In this document: positions 23,650 to 35,925 of the stretch, piece by piece
How positions within the stretch are numbered: position 1 is the stretch's first letter
Layout of the letters: each line of letters starts with the position of its first letter
Source: Clavelina lepadiformis
Taxonomy: Eukaryota > Chordata > Ascidiacea > Aplousobranchia > Clavelinidae
DNA length: 64,000 bases
Reading direction: 5' to 3'
NCBI RefSeq assembly: GCF_947623445.1
Contig: NC_135242.1
Location: 4,278,001-4,342,000, forward strand
Notes under the pieces: generated by a model
What the model saw: the letters and a program-made list of their open reading frames with translations, nothing else
What the model was told of the DNA's origin: nothing
Database searches by the model: none
Made by a program: the position numbers and the translations under genes

Positions 23650-26600
23650 ATGGATTCTGAAAAGATTCAAAATGAGGTAGGTGGTTTCTCTCGTTATCAA
23701 GTTGTGGTAATTACAACGGTGGCTTGGCTGGCTTTCAGTGCTGGATTCGGCACTCAGTCTGCCGTGTTCATCAGCGCTATCCCTGAATACAGGTAAGCAC
23801 AAATAGCTTCTTATTTATGTAAGCGAAGTTTCTGGGTATTTTTTGAAAAAACATAATTTCAGAAAAGGGGTTATCAGACATTATAGTTTATATAAATTAA
23901 TTTGACAAATGAAGTTTTGAAAATAAGATTATGGAGGATTCTCTTGTTTAGATGTGCAGTTCCACCCATTGACGATCCTGACGTTTACCCCAGCTTAGAC
24001 GAAAGCGACATAAAAAACTACACAATTCCATATGACTCCGCAACAGCTGTAAGTTACTCCATTTGTGTCGTCCTGTTTTTTTTAGTTCAGCTAGAGATCC
24101 AGAAAACCGTAAAGATTTTTCCAAAGAAGCAATAAAGCATATCACGTTGATGCATGGACAGTAAGACACATGTATTCGGAGTCGCGTTGATGTAGTCGAC
24201 ATTAATGCTGTGAAAAAGTAATAAGCATACCTGTGCATCTAGCTTTAAATACCAATATATGAACCAAACATATTACCAAACAGGAATACGATTCCTGCAA
24301 TCGCTACGACTACAACTTGAGCTCCTGCCAAGGAGATGGCGATCTAAGTTGCGTCACCTCCGATGAAGATCCAGGAACAATTTCATGTGATCAAGGATAT
24401 TATTATGACCGGACATATTACAAGGAGACCACAAGAACTCAAGTATATACCTACAAGTTTCTACTTTAATTTGTTTGCTTTAAATTACTCATTAACTACT
24501 GCATTGCATTGCCGAACGTGAGTTGTGAGGTGCGTTTCTTTTGTTTCTAACAATGATTTTTATGTTACAGTGGGATTTGGTTTGTGAACGTCAATATTTG
24601 GACTCACTAGCAAACACATTCTTCTTTTTCGGCTTTTTTGTGGGTTCTCTCTTTATTGGTCCACTTTCCGATTGGTGAGAAACATGACATAATTGCCAAA
24701 TTAAACACTTGATATGGCTTGTAATAGGCCTACAATAGCTAAAAGAACTCCGACGATAGAAGTTTAAGTTAAAGGAGTCAACCCGGTAATTACGGGCATA
24801 CTAGACCGCCATTGGTAAATTTGTTTAGGTTTGGTCGCAAAACAGCGATGCTGGTGACATGCGTTGGAATGGTGGCCAGCTGTGTCGGGTGCGCTTTTAC
24901 ACCAACCTATGAGCTCTTCGTCTTCGTTCGAGTTATAAATGGCGCTTTCATTATTACTTCGTATATTGCAGCCTACACTTACGGTAAGTAATGTGCTTTG
25001 TAAAGTGTAAAGTAAAGTGATGAGCTTTAAAAAAGACCTTTCGCCTCCAAAGTCATTGCTCATAATATTTAAGGAACCCACATCACGAACCCTGGTGAAA
25101 ATAACGCCATTTTTTTCAAACCTGCCAGACAAAAAAAATCTGTGAATTTGTTGAGCAGAAGTATTAACTCAAGCGGTAACCTGAAAAGAGCACATGTGTT
25201 GGCATCCTTTGATGCATTCGAGAATTACATCTTACTGTTAATGAACTTCAGATTTTATATCTAGCAATTGAAATATCGTCGACGGAGTGGAGAACTGTGG
25301 CGGGAGCAGTCGTAGGCGTTTCTATATCCTTATCTCATGTCGTGTACCCAGGCATAGCCTACGCTTTTAATGGCGACTGGCGACGAATACAACTTGTGAT
25401 TGCTTTAATACCGGCTCCATTTATCCTAAGTTACTTCTTCATACCGGAATCGCCAAGGTGAGTTGCGGAAATCATCTGGAATCGAACATCTGTTGACTTT
25501 CCACAAATTACGGTTTGATAATTCTCAAAAGATGGCTTTTACGGACTGGAAAAATGAAAGAAGCACGCAAAGTTTTCGCTAGATATGCAAAAAGCAGGGG
25601 AAGAGAGCTTACTGATGAAACTTGGAACTTACTTGTACAGCATCAGAATGTAGCTAGCCTATACTTTATTTTTTGCTTTAAAGCACTTTCATCGATTAGA
25701 TAATTCGAAATTAATTCTTTATTGTAGAAACAATTAAAAGTTTATCCTTAATATGTATCGTTGGTACAGTAATTCTTTCTCACTGCTCAATTTGAACAGG
25801 AAGAGAAAAACAAAGAAGAAAGCGACAAGAAGAAATTTGCTGTGTGGGATCTCTACCGACGACCCATCATGCGTCTGATGTCTATCAACGTTCTTATATG
25901 CTGGTTTACTGTCAGCATGGTGTTTTATGGCCTGGCGTTAAACGGAGGAAACCTGGCAGGTTATAGCTGGCTAAACCAGAAAAACTAAGCCTGCGCGTTA
26001 CTAATGTTATCACGTAAATATTGAAACTACGTATTCACCGATATTCATTCCAAAAGATGTTGTTTTCAGGTGACCCATACGTCAATAATACTCTAAATGG
26101 AGCTGTTGAAGTCGTGGCGTACGTTCTTATTTATTTTTCCAAATATGGACGGAGGCGTGTGCAGAGTCTAAGTTTTACTTTGGCTGGTGCTTGTTGCATT
26201 GTTTCTATGCTACTGGATTTGTATTCAAAAGGGAACCAAAGTAAGCAGCAACATACATGTCTGTGTGCTGATGTGAACGTACAAAACTATAAAATTTAAA
26301 ATCTCGAAAAAAAATTTTATGACGCAGGTATGTTAACCGGGAGTACAGCAATGGCTTTGATTGGAAAACTTTTTGCCTCCATGACTTTTGGCATGATATA
26401 TTACATAACCTCAGAACTCTTCCCAACCAACGTTAGGTGAGAACCGCTTATCTGCTGGCTTTATATTATCCAAAACGTTTAACAACTATCTTACTTTTCA
26501 ATTTAATTGTCATTTCTAATTCTTCCTCAAAGGACCACAGCCTTAAGCATGGGATCGTTGGCGGCAAGAGTGGGTGGCATGGCCTCACCATTTATCCTTC

Positions 26601-26881
26601 AACTGCAAGCAACCATACCATGGCTTACTCAAGTGACTATTTTGATCCAATTACTGTATAGCTTCGTACCCTTCCCTGATTCATGATATGAAATAAAAAT
26701 ACTTCTATTGTTTACACAGACCGTCTTTGGAAGTTTATCCATCATATGCGGTGGCCTTACTCTGTTCTATCCTGAAACTGTCAGCACCGAATACATGACA
26801 ACACTCGACCAAGCGGAGAACTTTTACAGAGAAAATGTTCCGATACTGAAGTGGCTCAATAGAAGGTTAATAGGATTTTAG
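23650..26881 (+). CDS. Gene E: SLC22-type transporter
   Basis: Twelve exons, 1,671 nt, 556 aa: 23650-23792, 23952-24048, 24284-24442, 24571-24674, 24829-24983, 25265-25457, 25532-25649, 25800-25959, 26070-26240, 26328-26436, 26533-26632, 26720-26881. All are GT-AG with closing phases. It starts MDSEKIQNEVGGFSRYQ. The extracellular loop carries paired cysteines (SCNRYDYNLSSC and SCVTSDEDPG). WDLVC, LSDW-FGRK, PESPRWL, VWDLYRRPIMRL and YPETVSTEYMTT follow. Exon lengths equal those of gene F except the last, so E and F are the closest pair; both lack two codons in exon 7 relative to C/D. It lies tail-to-tail with gene D, about 800 bp apart. Substrate unknown. The CDS ends LNRRLIGF at the first stop; splicing after AGAAG is possible. 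Confidence 0.92.
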
Positions 26882-27682
26882 AAAAGTTTTACTTGACGCT
26901 GGCGATAAAGATAACCAGCAATTCGTCTTTTGTCTTCTGGTAAATGTCGTAAATGAAGCTTTTGTTTAGGAAAACGTCATCAAAATCTAACTTGAACAAG
27001 AAAGGAGAAGAGAACTGCGCATACGAAGTTGACCACAATTCGAATGTTAAAAGCACTGTGCTCTGATTGCACAACTACAATATTTTCTTCCAGCAAATCT
27101 ATAACCCTTGTATAGTTAAAAATTGCAATCGATTAATTTGAAAAATAGCAGCTTTTATGATCAAGTTTTGCAAAAATTAGAATGAAAATAATTTTTTACA
27201 AATTTACAAAACTTATATTGATGAGTTGAAAATGATTGGAACATTTTTGCATTAAATCTAACAAGCTAAAAACTTTCGACACGATACATTTAGAGGTGAT
27301 CCAAACTCATTTCGTACCAAAAATGTGAAATACATTACGCAAATGGTTAAAATGAGAATTGTTAACACGATAAGAATTACGCACAATTTTTTCTAGGCTA
27401 TAACCATGCAAGGTCTTCCCAAAACCAAAACAACAGTGCTACACCATTTAACGTGATTCTTTACATTAGTTAGTATATACTCCATCCACCAGCCGTATAT
27501 AGTTTACAATTTAGTAGCTGCCAACTCATCCAAAGTTCCATTGAAAGAAGGATTGGCTTTAGATTCCATGTCTAGCTTAGAGGAAGATTTTTCCGGCCTA
27601 AATGTCGAAAAACATGGTCAGTTTTATCAACTTTAATACAACGAACCACGAGGAAGTTTTAACTCGGTGCCGTATATAAACT
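26882..27682. repeat. E-D intergenic region, right inner arm of the inverted duplication
   Basis: No gene here. 26882 to about 27480 is mirrored at 21755-20960, including the block around AAAGCTTCATTTACGACATT on the minus strand and the TGTAATGTAT(C/T)TCACA segment. The remaining 200 bases before the gene D stop look unique and carry its 3' end. Confidence 0.75.
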
Positions 27683-30600
27683 CTATGCTAACCTTTTCAT
27701 TCCAATCCACTTTAAAGCTTTTATATTCTCCCAATAGAAGTCTTCGGCCTCGTCTAGTGTCGTCATGTATTCAGCGTTAGAAGTCTCAGGGTATAACAAA
27801 GTTAGGAGTCCAGAAATGATAGACAAAGTCCCAAAAATAGTCTGTAAAATAACGTTTGTAGTTGTTAGCGTTATATATGAAAAAAATGTCAAGGAAACCA
27901 CCTTTCAAATATCCTCCTATCCAACAATGAGCACACTAGAACCCAGCATCCATTCTTCGACGTAAAGTGACAATACAAGTTAATCTGCAAAACTTTATCG
28001 AATTGCTAAATCATTCAAAAGTCGAGCAAAGTTATCCCAGATAACAAATATTCTTTTTTATTGAAGGATAAATCAGAAATAAAACATGGCTCGTGTAACC
28101 CACCTGTGTGAACCAGGGTATGGTTGTTTGCAGTTGCAAAACGAATGGTGCAATCATACCCCCCACTCTCGCAGCCATGGAACCTAAACTCAAGCCGGTG
28201 GTCCTGTCAAGACAAAATTGTGCAGACAACTTTTTAAAGTTTCAGGAAACTCTTTTTGTGGTAAAACCAACAATTAACAACAATTATTAAGAAAACCGAA
28301 TTTGACACTTACCTAGCGTTTGTGGGAAATATTTCTCCGGTGACGGAGTAAGCAAGAGCGAATCCAATAGAAGCAAAAAATTTTCCAGCGATCGCCATTA
28401 CTGTGCTTGCCGTGAAAAGTCCTGTAAAACAGCGATTGGAAGAAATAAAACTTCTAAGTTTCTTTCCATAAATTTAATGCAAACCTGGGTCCCCGTTGGC
28501 GTACAAATCGAACAACATTGAGGCAATGCAGGAGATGCCAGCTAAGATGTAGCTTGCGCTAAACACCGGTCGTCGACCGAGCTTGGTTGAAAAATAAACA
28601 AAAACGTACGCGGCAATTTCCACAACCGCGTTTAAAGTTGTATTCAAATAAGGATCGCCTAAAAAGTGCAAGACAGTTTTCGCATAGCGCTTCGTAAAAA
28701 TTAACGACAGTAGCTTATGGAAGTAACTTTAGAGCTACCATTGTACCGGCTAAATTTCCACCGTTGAGGGCAAGACCATAAAAGACCATGCTGACAGTGA
28801 ACCAGGAGATCATGACGTTGAATGACATGAGTCTCATCAGGGGACGTCGGAATAAATCCCAAACTCCGATTTTATTCGCAGTTTTTTCTTCCTCTTCTTT
28901 CAACGCTTCCTGAAGAATTTGGATCCGTAAAATCATTAAATCATCTTTATCTATAAGTGTAAAATATTTCAGCATAAAACAATATCATTTCACACGTCGC
29001 ACCTTCTTCTTCTCAAACTGGACGATGCTATTCCATTTTTCATCAGTGAGCTTCTTATTCTTGCTTTGAGCGTACCTTGCTATTATTTTTTTAGCTTCTT
29101 CTGGCTTACCATTCCGCAAAAGCCATCTGCGCAACCAGAACGCATTGCTGTGATCATCTCACGTAAACAGTTAACACGTGATTACTCGGCCGAATACCTT
29201 GGTGATTCTGGTATGAAAAAGTATACAACAAAAAAGGCGGCTGGAATGAGACCAATAGTTAGCTGAATGTCGTGCCAGTCTCTAAGAGCGTATGCTATCC
29301 ACGGGTAGACGGTATGAGCTATAGCTGTTGTCATTTGCGCGTAAGCGCCAGCTTCAACCCGCCAGTTTATAGGACAGATTTCACTTGCTGCAGAAAAGGT
29401 TTGAGTTGGATAAGGTTCAAATCAACTTTTAAAGCTAGTGTAATCACCACGTCTGTCAAATTACTTAGCTGATAAGTTATAAAAAAAAACTTAAAATTGA
29501 CGTGTTTTTCATTGTGTATTGAACTATAATATCAGTGAATTTCTGTAAAAACAAAGCGACCTTTAGGCTTACCGTATGTGAAATAAGAGATAAAGCAAGT
29601 GATGCCAAAAGCTCCACAGAGCACACGAACAAAAGTATAAATTTCGAAGGTCGGTGCAAATGCACAACCAACACTGCAGGATACCAGACCAATGCATAAC
29701 ACAATCATAGCCAACTTCCGACCAAACCTGTTTAACAATATGAGACTCAAAACACCTTAATATAGAGAAAAACAAACAATGTTACATCTAGTCACCAGTC
29801 AGAGAGAGGTCCAACAAAAGCCGAACCAATGAAAAATCCCAAGAAAAACAGAGTGTTTGCCAAAGAATCCAAATATTGTCGATCGCACACCAAGTCCCAC
29901 TGAAATTAAATACAGAAGTCACCATTGAAACAATCGGATTTTTAAAACATTTTTGATCCACTTAAATTTTAATACGACGTTAACTTTATTTACGTCAAAC
30001 TATGCACATCTTCTAATTTAAAGCGTGTTGCTGATAAGTTTTTGTAGCATTCTCTCCAACATTTTCTACATCCTAAGTTTTACCTATATATACTTTTAAC
30101 AGCGCGATTTTGTTGTTAATTTCCGTTTCATGTCAATTCTTATTCTTACGCATTTACTTGAGTTATTGTGGTCTCGTCATAATAGGTTGGGTCATAATAA
30201 TATCCTTGATCACATGGAATTGATCCTGGATCTTCATCGGAAGTGACGCAACTTAGATCGCCATCTCCTCGGCAGGAGGTTAAGTTGTAGTTGTAGCGAT
30301 TGCAGGAATCGTATTCCTGTTTGTTATGGAAAATATTAATATATTGATATTGATTTATTTATACATTAGTATTTAAGCAAGTTACACTGGCATGCTTTCT
30401 CCTTTTTCAAAGCGTTAATGTCGACAATAGGCCTACATCAATGTGACTCCAAATCCGTGTGTCCATGCATAAACGTAATGTGACATACTAAATAATGCGC
30501 TATTGCTCCTTGGGAAAAATCTTCAAGGCTTAAGTTTTGGTGTCTCTAGCTGAACTGAAGAAACGCAGGACGACACAAACGGAGTAACTTACAGCTGTTG

Positions 30601-31019
30601 CGGAGTCATACGGAATAGTGTAGTTATTTATGTCGCTTTCGTCTAAGCTGGGATAAACGTTTGGATCGTCAATGGGTGGAACTGCACATCTAATTAAAGT
30701 AAAATACAATCTTCAAAGACAAGCGAAAGTGTTTTTTCAAAAAAATCTGTACAAACAAAAAAGTGATTCAACATTGAAGGATTTTTTAAATCAGCCGGTA
30801 GCGGCTTTTACGGTATTTAATCTAAGAAAAATAGAGATTTAAACAACCGAAACTGCCTATAGCAACTATAACTAACCTGAAGTCCGGTACAGCGCTCAGA
30901 AAGACTGCTGCCTGAGATGTAAATCCTGAACCGAAAGTTATCAATCCTCCGAAAAGAATAATGAGAACTTGGTAAGTTGTGATTCCTCCTATTTCCTCCT
31001 GGAATCCGTCAATATCCAT
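27683..31019 (-). CDS. Gene D: SLC22-type transporter
   Basis: Twelve exons on the minus strand, 1,677 nt, 558 aa: 31019-30877, 30689-30593, 30316-30158, 29899-29796, 29727-29573, 29387-29198, 29126-29003, 28909-28747, 28658-28485, 28421-28313, 28203-28104, 27841-27683. All are GT-AG. It starts MDIDGFQEEIGGITTYQ. Marks: ESCN-type loop cysteines, WDLVC, LSDW-FGRK, PESPRW, VWDLFRRPLMRL, YPETSNAEYMTTLDEAE, ending MKRLA. Eleven of twelve exons have the same length as gene C, so C and D are sister copies. The 5' flank is the right arm of the inverted duplication, and a truncated copy of exon 1 survives on the other arm at 20.9 kb. Confidence 0.92.
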
Positions 31020-33245
31020 GACGATAAAACTGTTGAACTCAACTACTTCGGTAATAAATTAAGACTCCAGAGAACGGTGCTCTGTTTTATGCTGTAAAAA
31101 ATATTTTGTGGCTGCTGGCGACTTAATTGGTTTAATACAAGTTAATGGTTAATTCGGGGTTGGTGGTTATCCTGTTCTACTCAGTCGATTTAGAAGTACT
31201 GCAGTTAATTATTTGCTACTTATAGCTTATCAGGCTTAATTTTTCGAATAGCTGGTTCACTTTGTTGTATTCTCCAAAGCATTCTTCAAACAATCCTATC
31301 AAATACCAACAACAGAGAGTAAACAAAAACCATTGATCCTTCGGATGACATGATTAAAATCAACTTCGTGCATAAATGTTTGCATTCAGTAATCCATGCA
31401 TTCAAGTATAGACTATAGGCCGTTTTTCGGAAAGATTATTTATTTGTTACTAATTCATAACACGCGTTAGTATTTCATTGACTGGCACACTCCATGGTTT
31501 TTGCTGCTCGGTCACTATTAAAGTTTACTAATATAAGCAGAGTAATTGGCAGTCAGTGTCCAAAATCCATTTTTATAGTTACATTAAAGAAACGTAATAA
31601 TAGCATCAAGAGCAATAAAAAACACCGCTGTGTGTAGAATCAACATAAAGAGCAAAAAATGGTAATATGTCAACACTAGGTGCGTGCATATATATTTTTC
31701 AATCGCAAGGAATGGGACTTTTAAAAACAAAGTGGCACCTTATCGACACAAATAACGAAAATATCTCGGCAATTCACAATTACTTCAAAACACAAAAAAT
31801 TCTGTCAATGGTATTTCAGTTGGAAATTTATGAAGTAAGCTTGTGATCGTTACGTCACAAGTCATGAGTTGTTTTGTAAATGCTGAAATTTTGTTTTGGT
31901 ATCTTGCAATTCAGTTGCTGACCAAGCTTAAATTCTCCTTAATGACGTTCAGATAAATTACCTCGCTTGAACTGGTGTGCCACATATAAATACCGGTTTA
32001 ATGTTTGCAATCTTTCCTTTTAATTTTCCCTTTCACTTGTTACTACTGCGCAATGTAACATTCAGTAATATTTGCCCAAAGGTGTAAGCCTTTGTGTCTG
32101 ATAATAAAGAAAAATGGGAACTTTATCTATTATTTCTAAATTTTAGAAATATGTATAGACAGATTTCAAGCAACTAAACAACATTAGTCACGCCATTTGA
32201 GAAATGAGAACTCATATCATCGAGTCAGAAGCAAAACATGTTATCAACTATCAATCGTCCTCGCTCATATTGTAACAATAGCCGCCAGTGTACGCGGTCT
32301 TTATGGCGAATATGTTTGTTGTGTAATACTTCACACACGTAATACACAAACGAAATCTTTATTTGTCATGAGCTGCACATCACATTGAAGTTAAGCGCTG
32401 TCGTAACAAAGTGCCCAGCACAAGGCCTTTGGCCTACGCTGAAGCAAGTGTCCAAAACCAGTTTGTACCTTTCCTTATAGCGCTCCTTTTTATTGCACCA
32501 CTAGATTTTCCGGTCGTTTTCTCAACAAGTGTTCACTGATTTAGTTTTAAAACTTCTGTGAATTTCGTAACTTTCTGCGGCATTATATTCGTCTGATTTT
32601 AATTTTATAATTCCTTGTAGGTCTACTTATCGTGGTTTTTAGGAAAGTACCTACAAAATATAGCCAAGGAGTAGTTCGACGCCAGTAGAGGTTTGTGTGT
32701 TGTTCATGTAAATATTTAGAGTCGATTGCAAGCACATTCTTTATTTTCAAGTAATTCGTTGATTGGTTTCTCTTTCTGAGAAGTTTTATGTACTGTTTTA
32801 TTTTTCTAATACAATCATTTGCTGTGAAATACATCATTGTATTGAAAGTACACATGTACATTTCTCTACCAAATCTTTTCCAATAAGAATAAAAACAGAA
32901 TTAACTTTACGCTGTAGGGAGCATAAGGAGGCAGGAAAACGGGAGCGATCAAAAGTGGGAAGAAAGGAGGAGTGGCAAACAAAACACTTAAGAGCGTTAG
33001 AAGTGTTTGCAATGCACTTGTGAATTTACGTGATGCCGTCTTACAAGCCCTATAGGTTAAATTTAACTTATTAATGTCAAAGTATAGTAGCACAATGTTT
33101 CTTTTGTTGTCCAATAGCTTTCAGAAATGTCAGTGAACATTTTTTCGCTTCGGAGAAGGTTTTCAGATGTACATAACATTATTTCTTTGTCCCAAAATCA
33201 CTCTGATTTCACAAGTTAACAAAGAAATTTAAGGTTCCCTTTAAA
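31020..33245. repeat. Right arm of the inverted duplication (gene D upstream flank)
   Basis: Inverted counterpart of about 20940-18985, recognisable at several points along the arm. Identity is patchy, roughly 75-90% where I compared. It contains the gene D promoter region near 31.02-31.2 kb. The small open frames (for example 32.2, 32.6-32.9 kb) are not conserved as coding between arms. No gene was recognised. Confidence 0.82.
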
Positions 33246-33293
33246 TGTTTGCAACTAACTTCTTTATTCTCGGTCACATAAGTCTCGGTTTTT

Positions 33294-34871
33294 CTAAGCT
33301 GAAGGCTGATGATGAAGTCTATCAACCAGCATATCAATTCTTGGTTTTGTTTCGCTCAAAGTACACCGAAGGTCATGTTGCACATCACGTCTATCAAAAA
33401 AGTGTGATTCAATATACAAAATTTTTGAGAAAGCAGCCTCACAGGAATGAGTTGATGCAAAAGGCAGCAGGTGACGTAAAGCTAAGTTAATCAACTTTGG
33501 ATACGAAACTGCCATTGATGGCCAAAATACTGTGAGAGATTCAGTTTCAAACTTCATTTTGGCCGCTGTATCTTTCTGAAGTGCCAGCAGCTCGGTCTGG
33601 CCATCATCATGCATGCATGTCTCTGGAGCAGTGAAGGGAAACTTTACAATCAGAGAAGTTTGGCTTTCGATGTCTGGGATGTACCTTTCTAATTCCTCCA
33701 CCAAAGCTTGAAGATGTTGAACAATGAAATTCTTTACAGCAGTATCACACTGTTGTGTAATGTCTGACATTGTTTCGAACATTGCCAAGTTTCCTATTTC
33801 AACTTCCTGTCTCCAATTCTTCATCCTACGAATGAAAACTTTGATTTTGTCCACAAAATCAATTATTAAAGTTCCTTTACCTTGCAGCTCTAGGTTGAGT
33901 GTGATGATGTGTTGAAATATATCAACAAGGTAAGCTAGCTGTATTTCAAAGCCATCAGCGCACCATGCCGACAGCAAATCTTGTTGGTCTTGTGCTTCAA
34001 GGAAGACTCTGATCTCCTGTTTGAGCTCAAATATACGCTGGAGTATATTTCCTTCGAATAACCAGTGAACTTCTGTGTAAAGTAGAAGAATTTCATGAGT
34101 TGCATTTATATCCTGGCAGAGATCCTTGACAAGACGTGTCTCATGAGCAGTTTCTTTTAAAAATTCAACTGTCTTTATAATGGTGTTCAGAGTTTTCTGT
34201 AACTCTGAGGGTAGGGTTTGTGTAGTAAGACCTTGTCTGTGGATCATGCAGTGAAGTGGGATAGCATTTGGCGATTTTTGAAGAACTCTTGAAACAAAAC
34301 CTGACTTAGAACCTAGCAAGGCTGAAGCCCCATCTGTGCATATCGAACAAAGGTTTCCCCAGTCGAGACCATTTGCTTCAAAGAATTCCGAAAGTTTCTG
34401 AAGTACATCATCACTTTTCGTAGATTCTTCGAGAGTTTCACAAAACAAGAAATCCTCCTTTATATCACCACTATGAACATACCTAACAAAAGCCACAAGT
34501 TGTGAGCAACACTGGATTTCAGTGGACTCATCGAGTTGGATACTAAACAATCCAGCTTCTTTAAGTTGCTGTATCACTTGTTCTTTGATATCATCTGACA
34601 TTAGAGATATTTGGCGTTGAACTTTATCACTTGAGAGAGATAGACCAGCCATCTTTTCAGCACTTTCCTTATCTAAAACATGCTCAGCCATAATTTTGAT
34701 ACATGGCAAAATGACCTCATCGCCAATGGTGTAAGGTTCTTTTTCTTTTGCTATTAGAAGGGATAACACAAATGATGCTTTCTCTGATTTAGCATTTTCT
34801 TGGTGAATCAAACTGCTAGAATCAAGTCGTTGTCTCTTCATATTTAGTTTCAGGGAAGCAGAAAATAGCAT
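33294..34871 (-). CDS. hAT-superfamily transposase (ZBED5/SCAND3-like, BED domain not included)
   Basis: An uninterrupted 525-codon frame. It matches the catalytic part of Charlie-type hAT transposases as I know them: QLDEST, ICTDGAS, HCMIHR (the CxxH-type zinc-coordinating block), LLYTEVHWL, and the C-terminal dimerisation region LPFASTHSCEAAFSKI. DDE/RNase-H-fold acidic residues are plausible at the D of QLDEST and of CTDGA. Codons and frame look intact, so it is either recently active or domesticated. The usual N-terminal BED zinc finger is absent here, but a matching BED segment lies on the same strand at 36428-36646. Terminal repeats for this part were not found at its 3' side. Confidence 0.85.
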   Translation of the reverse strand: MLFSASLKLNMKRQRLDSSSLIHQENAKSEKASFVLSLLIAKEKEPYTIGDEVILPCIKIMAEHVLDKESAEKMAGLSLSSDKVQRQISLMSDDIKEQVIQQLKEAGLFSIQLDESTEIQCCSQLVAFVRYVHSGDIKEDFLFCETLEESTKSDDVLQKLSEFFEANGLDWGNLCSICTDGASALLGSKSGFVSRVLQKSPNAIPLHCMIHRQGLTTQTLPSELQKTLNTIIKTVEFLKETAHETRLVKDLCQDINATHEILLLYTEVHWLFEGNILQRIFELKQEIRVFLEAQDQQDLLSAWCADGFEIQLAYLVDIFQHIITLNLELQGKGTLIIDFVDKIKVFIRRMKNWRQEVEIGNLAMFETMSDITQQCDTAVKNFIVQHLQALVEELERYIPDIESQTSLIVKFPFTAPETCMHDDGQTELLALQKDTAAKMKFETESLTVFWPSMAVSYPKLINLALRHLLPFASTHSCEAAFSKILYIESHFFDRRDVQHDLRCTLSETKPRIDMLVDRLHHQPSA

Positions 34872-35234
34872 TCACTTACTTTACCAATGTTTTTTTTTCA
34901 AAAACAGATGACTTATATATGCTTTATATAGCTTAGCCTAGTGACGTTTCATAACTAAACTTTCCTAACGTTTTAAAAAAATAAAAATTCTTTATGCATT
35001 ATTTTTAAGTGGTTCACAATAACTGCACAATGAGCAATTGAAAGGAAAAAAATTTGAGGTTATTAAACTCTTTAAAAATAAAGATATTTTGTGGACTGTG
35101 CAAACACATCTTAATATAGGCTACCTCAAAATGCAAGGTTTACTTAGGCCTATCATTAAATTGGTATTGATAGTGGTTTAAGTTCCAATAAGACTAAAAT
35201 ATTCCAATAACGCTAAATATAAGTTCGAAAGATA

Positions 35235-35370
35235 TAATGGTTGTGGTAATGTTTGAATGAAATTGTTATTGCTGATGTGTCGGTCGCTGTTGTTGCCCCG
35301 GTAACTGCTTGACCCAGCCTCGTCATCACCTCCCTAACCGTTACACCACCTAATGGGGAAACAGCATGCT
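35235..35370 (-). repeat. Possible tRNA-derived SINE fragment
   Basis: On the minus strand GGTGGTGTAACGGTTAGG resembles a tRNA A-box region, and GGCTGGGTCAAGCAGT could be a worn B box about 30 bases on. No tail repeat or target duplication was identified. The rest of 34.9-35.9 kb holds no gene I can support. Confidence 0.35.
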
Positions 35371-35925
35371 TGAATTTAATTGCCCATAAATTATTACATG
35401 TTGTTACCTTTAATCTTGCGTGGTAATGGTATCCTTCTGATTGCCTGACAAAGATCATTCGATGAAACTAACAGGTACATGCACGCTGTGTGTGAGCTTG
35501 TACTAAATCATACAATTGGAAGTTACATCGGTCTAACACAAGCTTGAATTTATTGCAATGGTTATGTTCGAGTGATTTTGAGCTTATGGGCAGGCAAGCT
35601 TTTTGAAACATTTTTCCAAAGTTTGAAAGGAGAAACCTACTCTCACATTTCAAGGATAATGAAGGCTCTACCACACATGACACATGTTCCCAATTGTTGC
35701 CACTTAAAGGGTTTCCCAAAATCAGTGAAATAATTATATAGATTTAACGTAAACACCATATTTATATTATACACTACAGTATCTATGAAGAGATGAAACT
35801 GCGTGAATTAACATTATTAATGAAGTTTTATGTATACGTTGGGAGATATCATTATTTTTGCCTAGATAGTCAAGCATATTGACTCCAAAAATAGTAAAAA
35901 AGAACAACCGGCCAACACAGTAAAT

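Noticed and set aside
33294-33490. Plus-strand frame overlapping the hAT transposase
   Set aside because: Antisense to a clearly conserved transposase C-terminus.
35235-35370. A true tRNA gene
   Set aside because: Only A-box-like and weak B-box-like segments; no cloverleaf or acceptor stem can be drawn.
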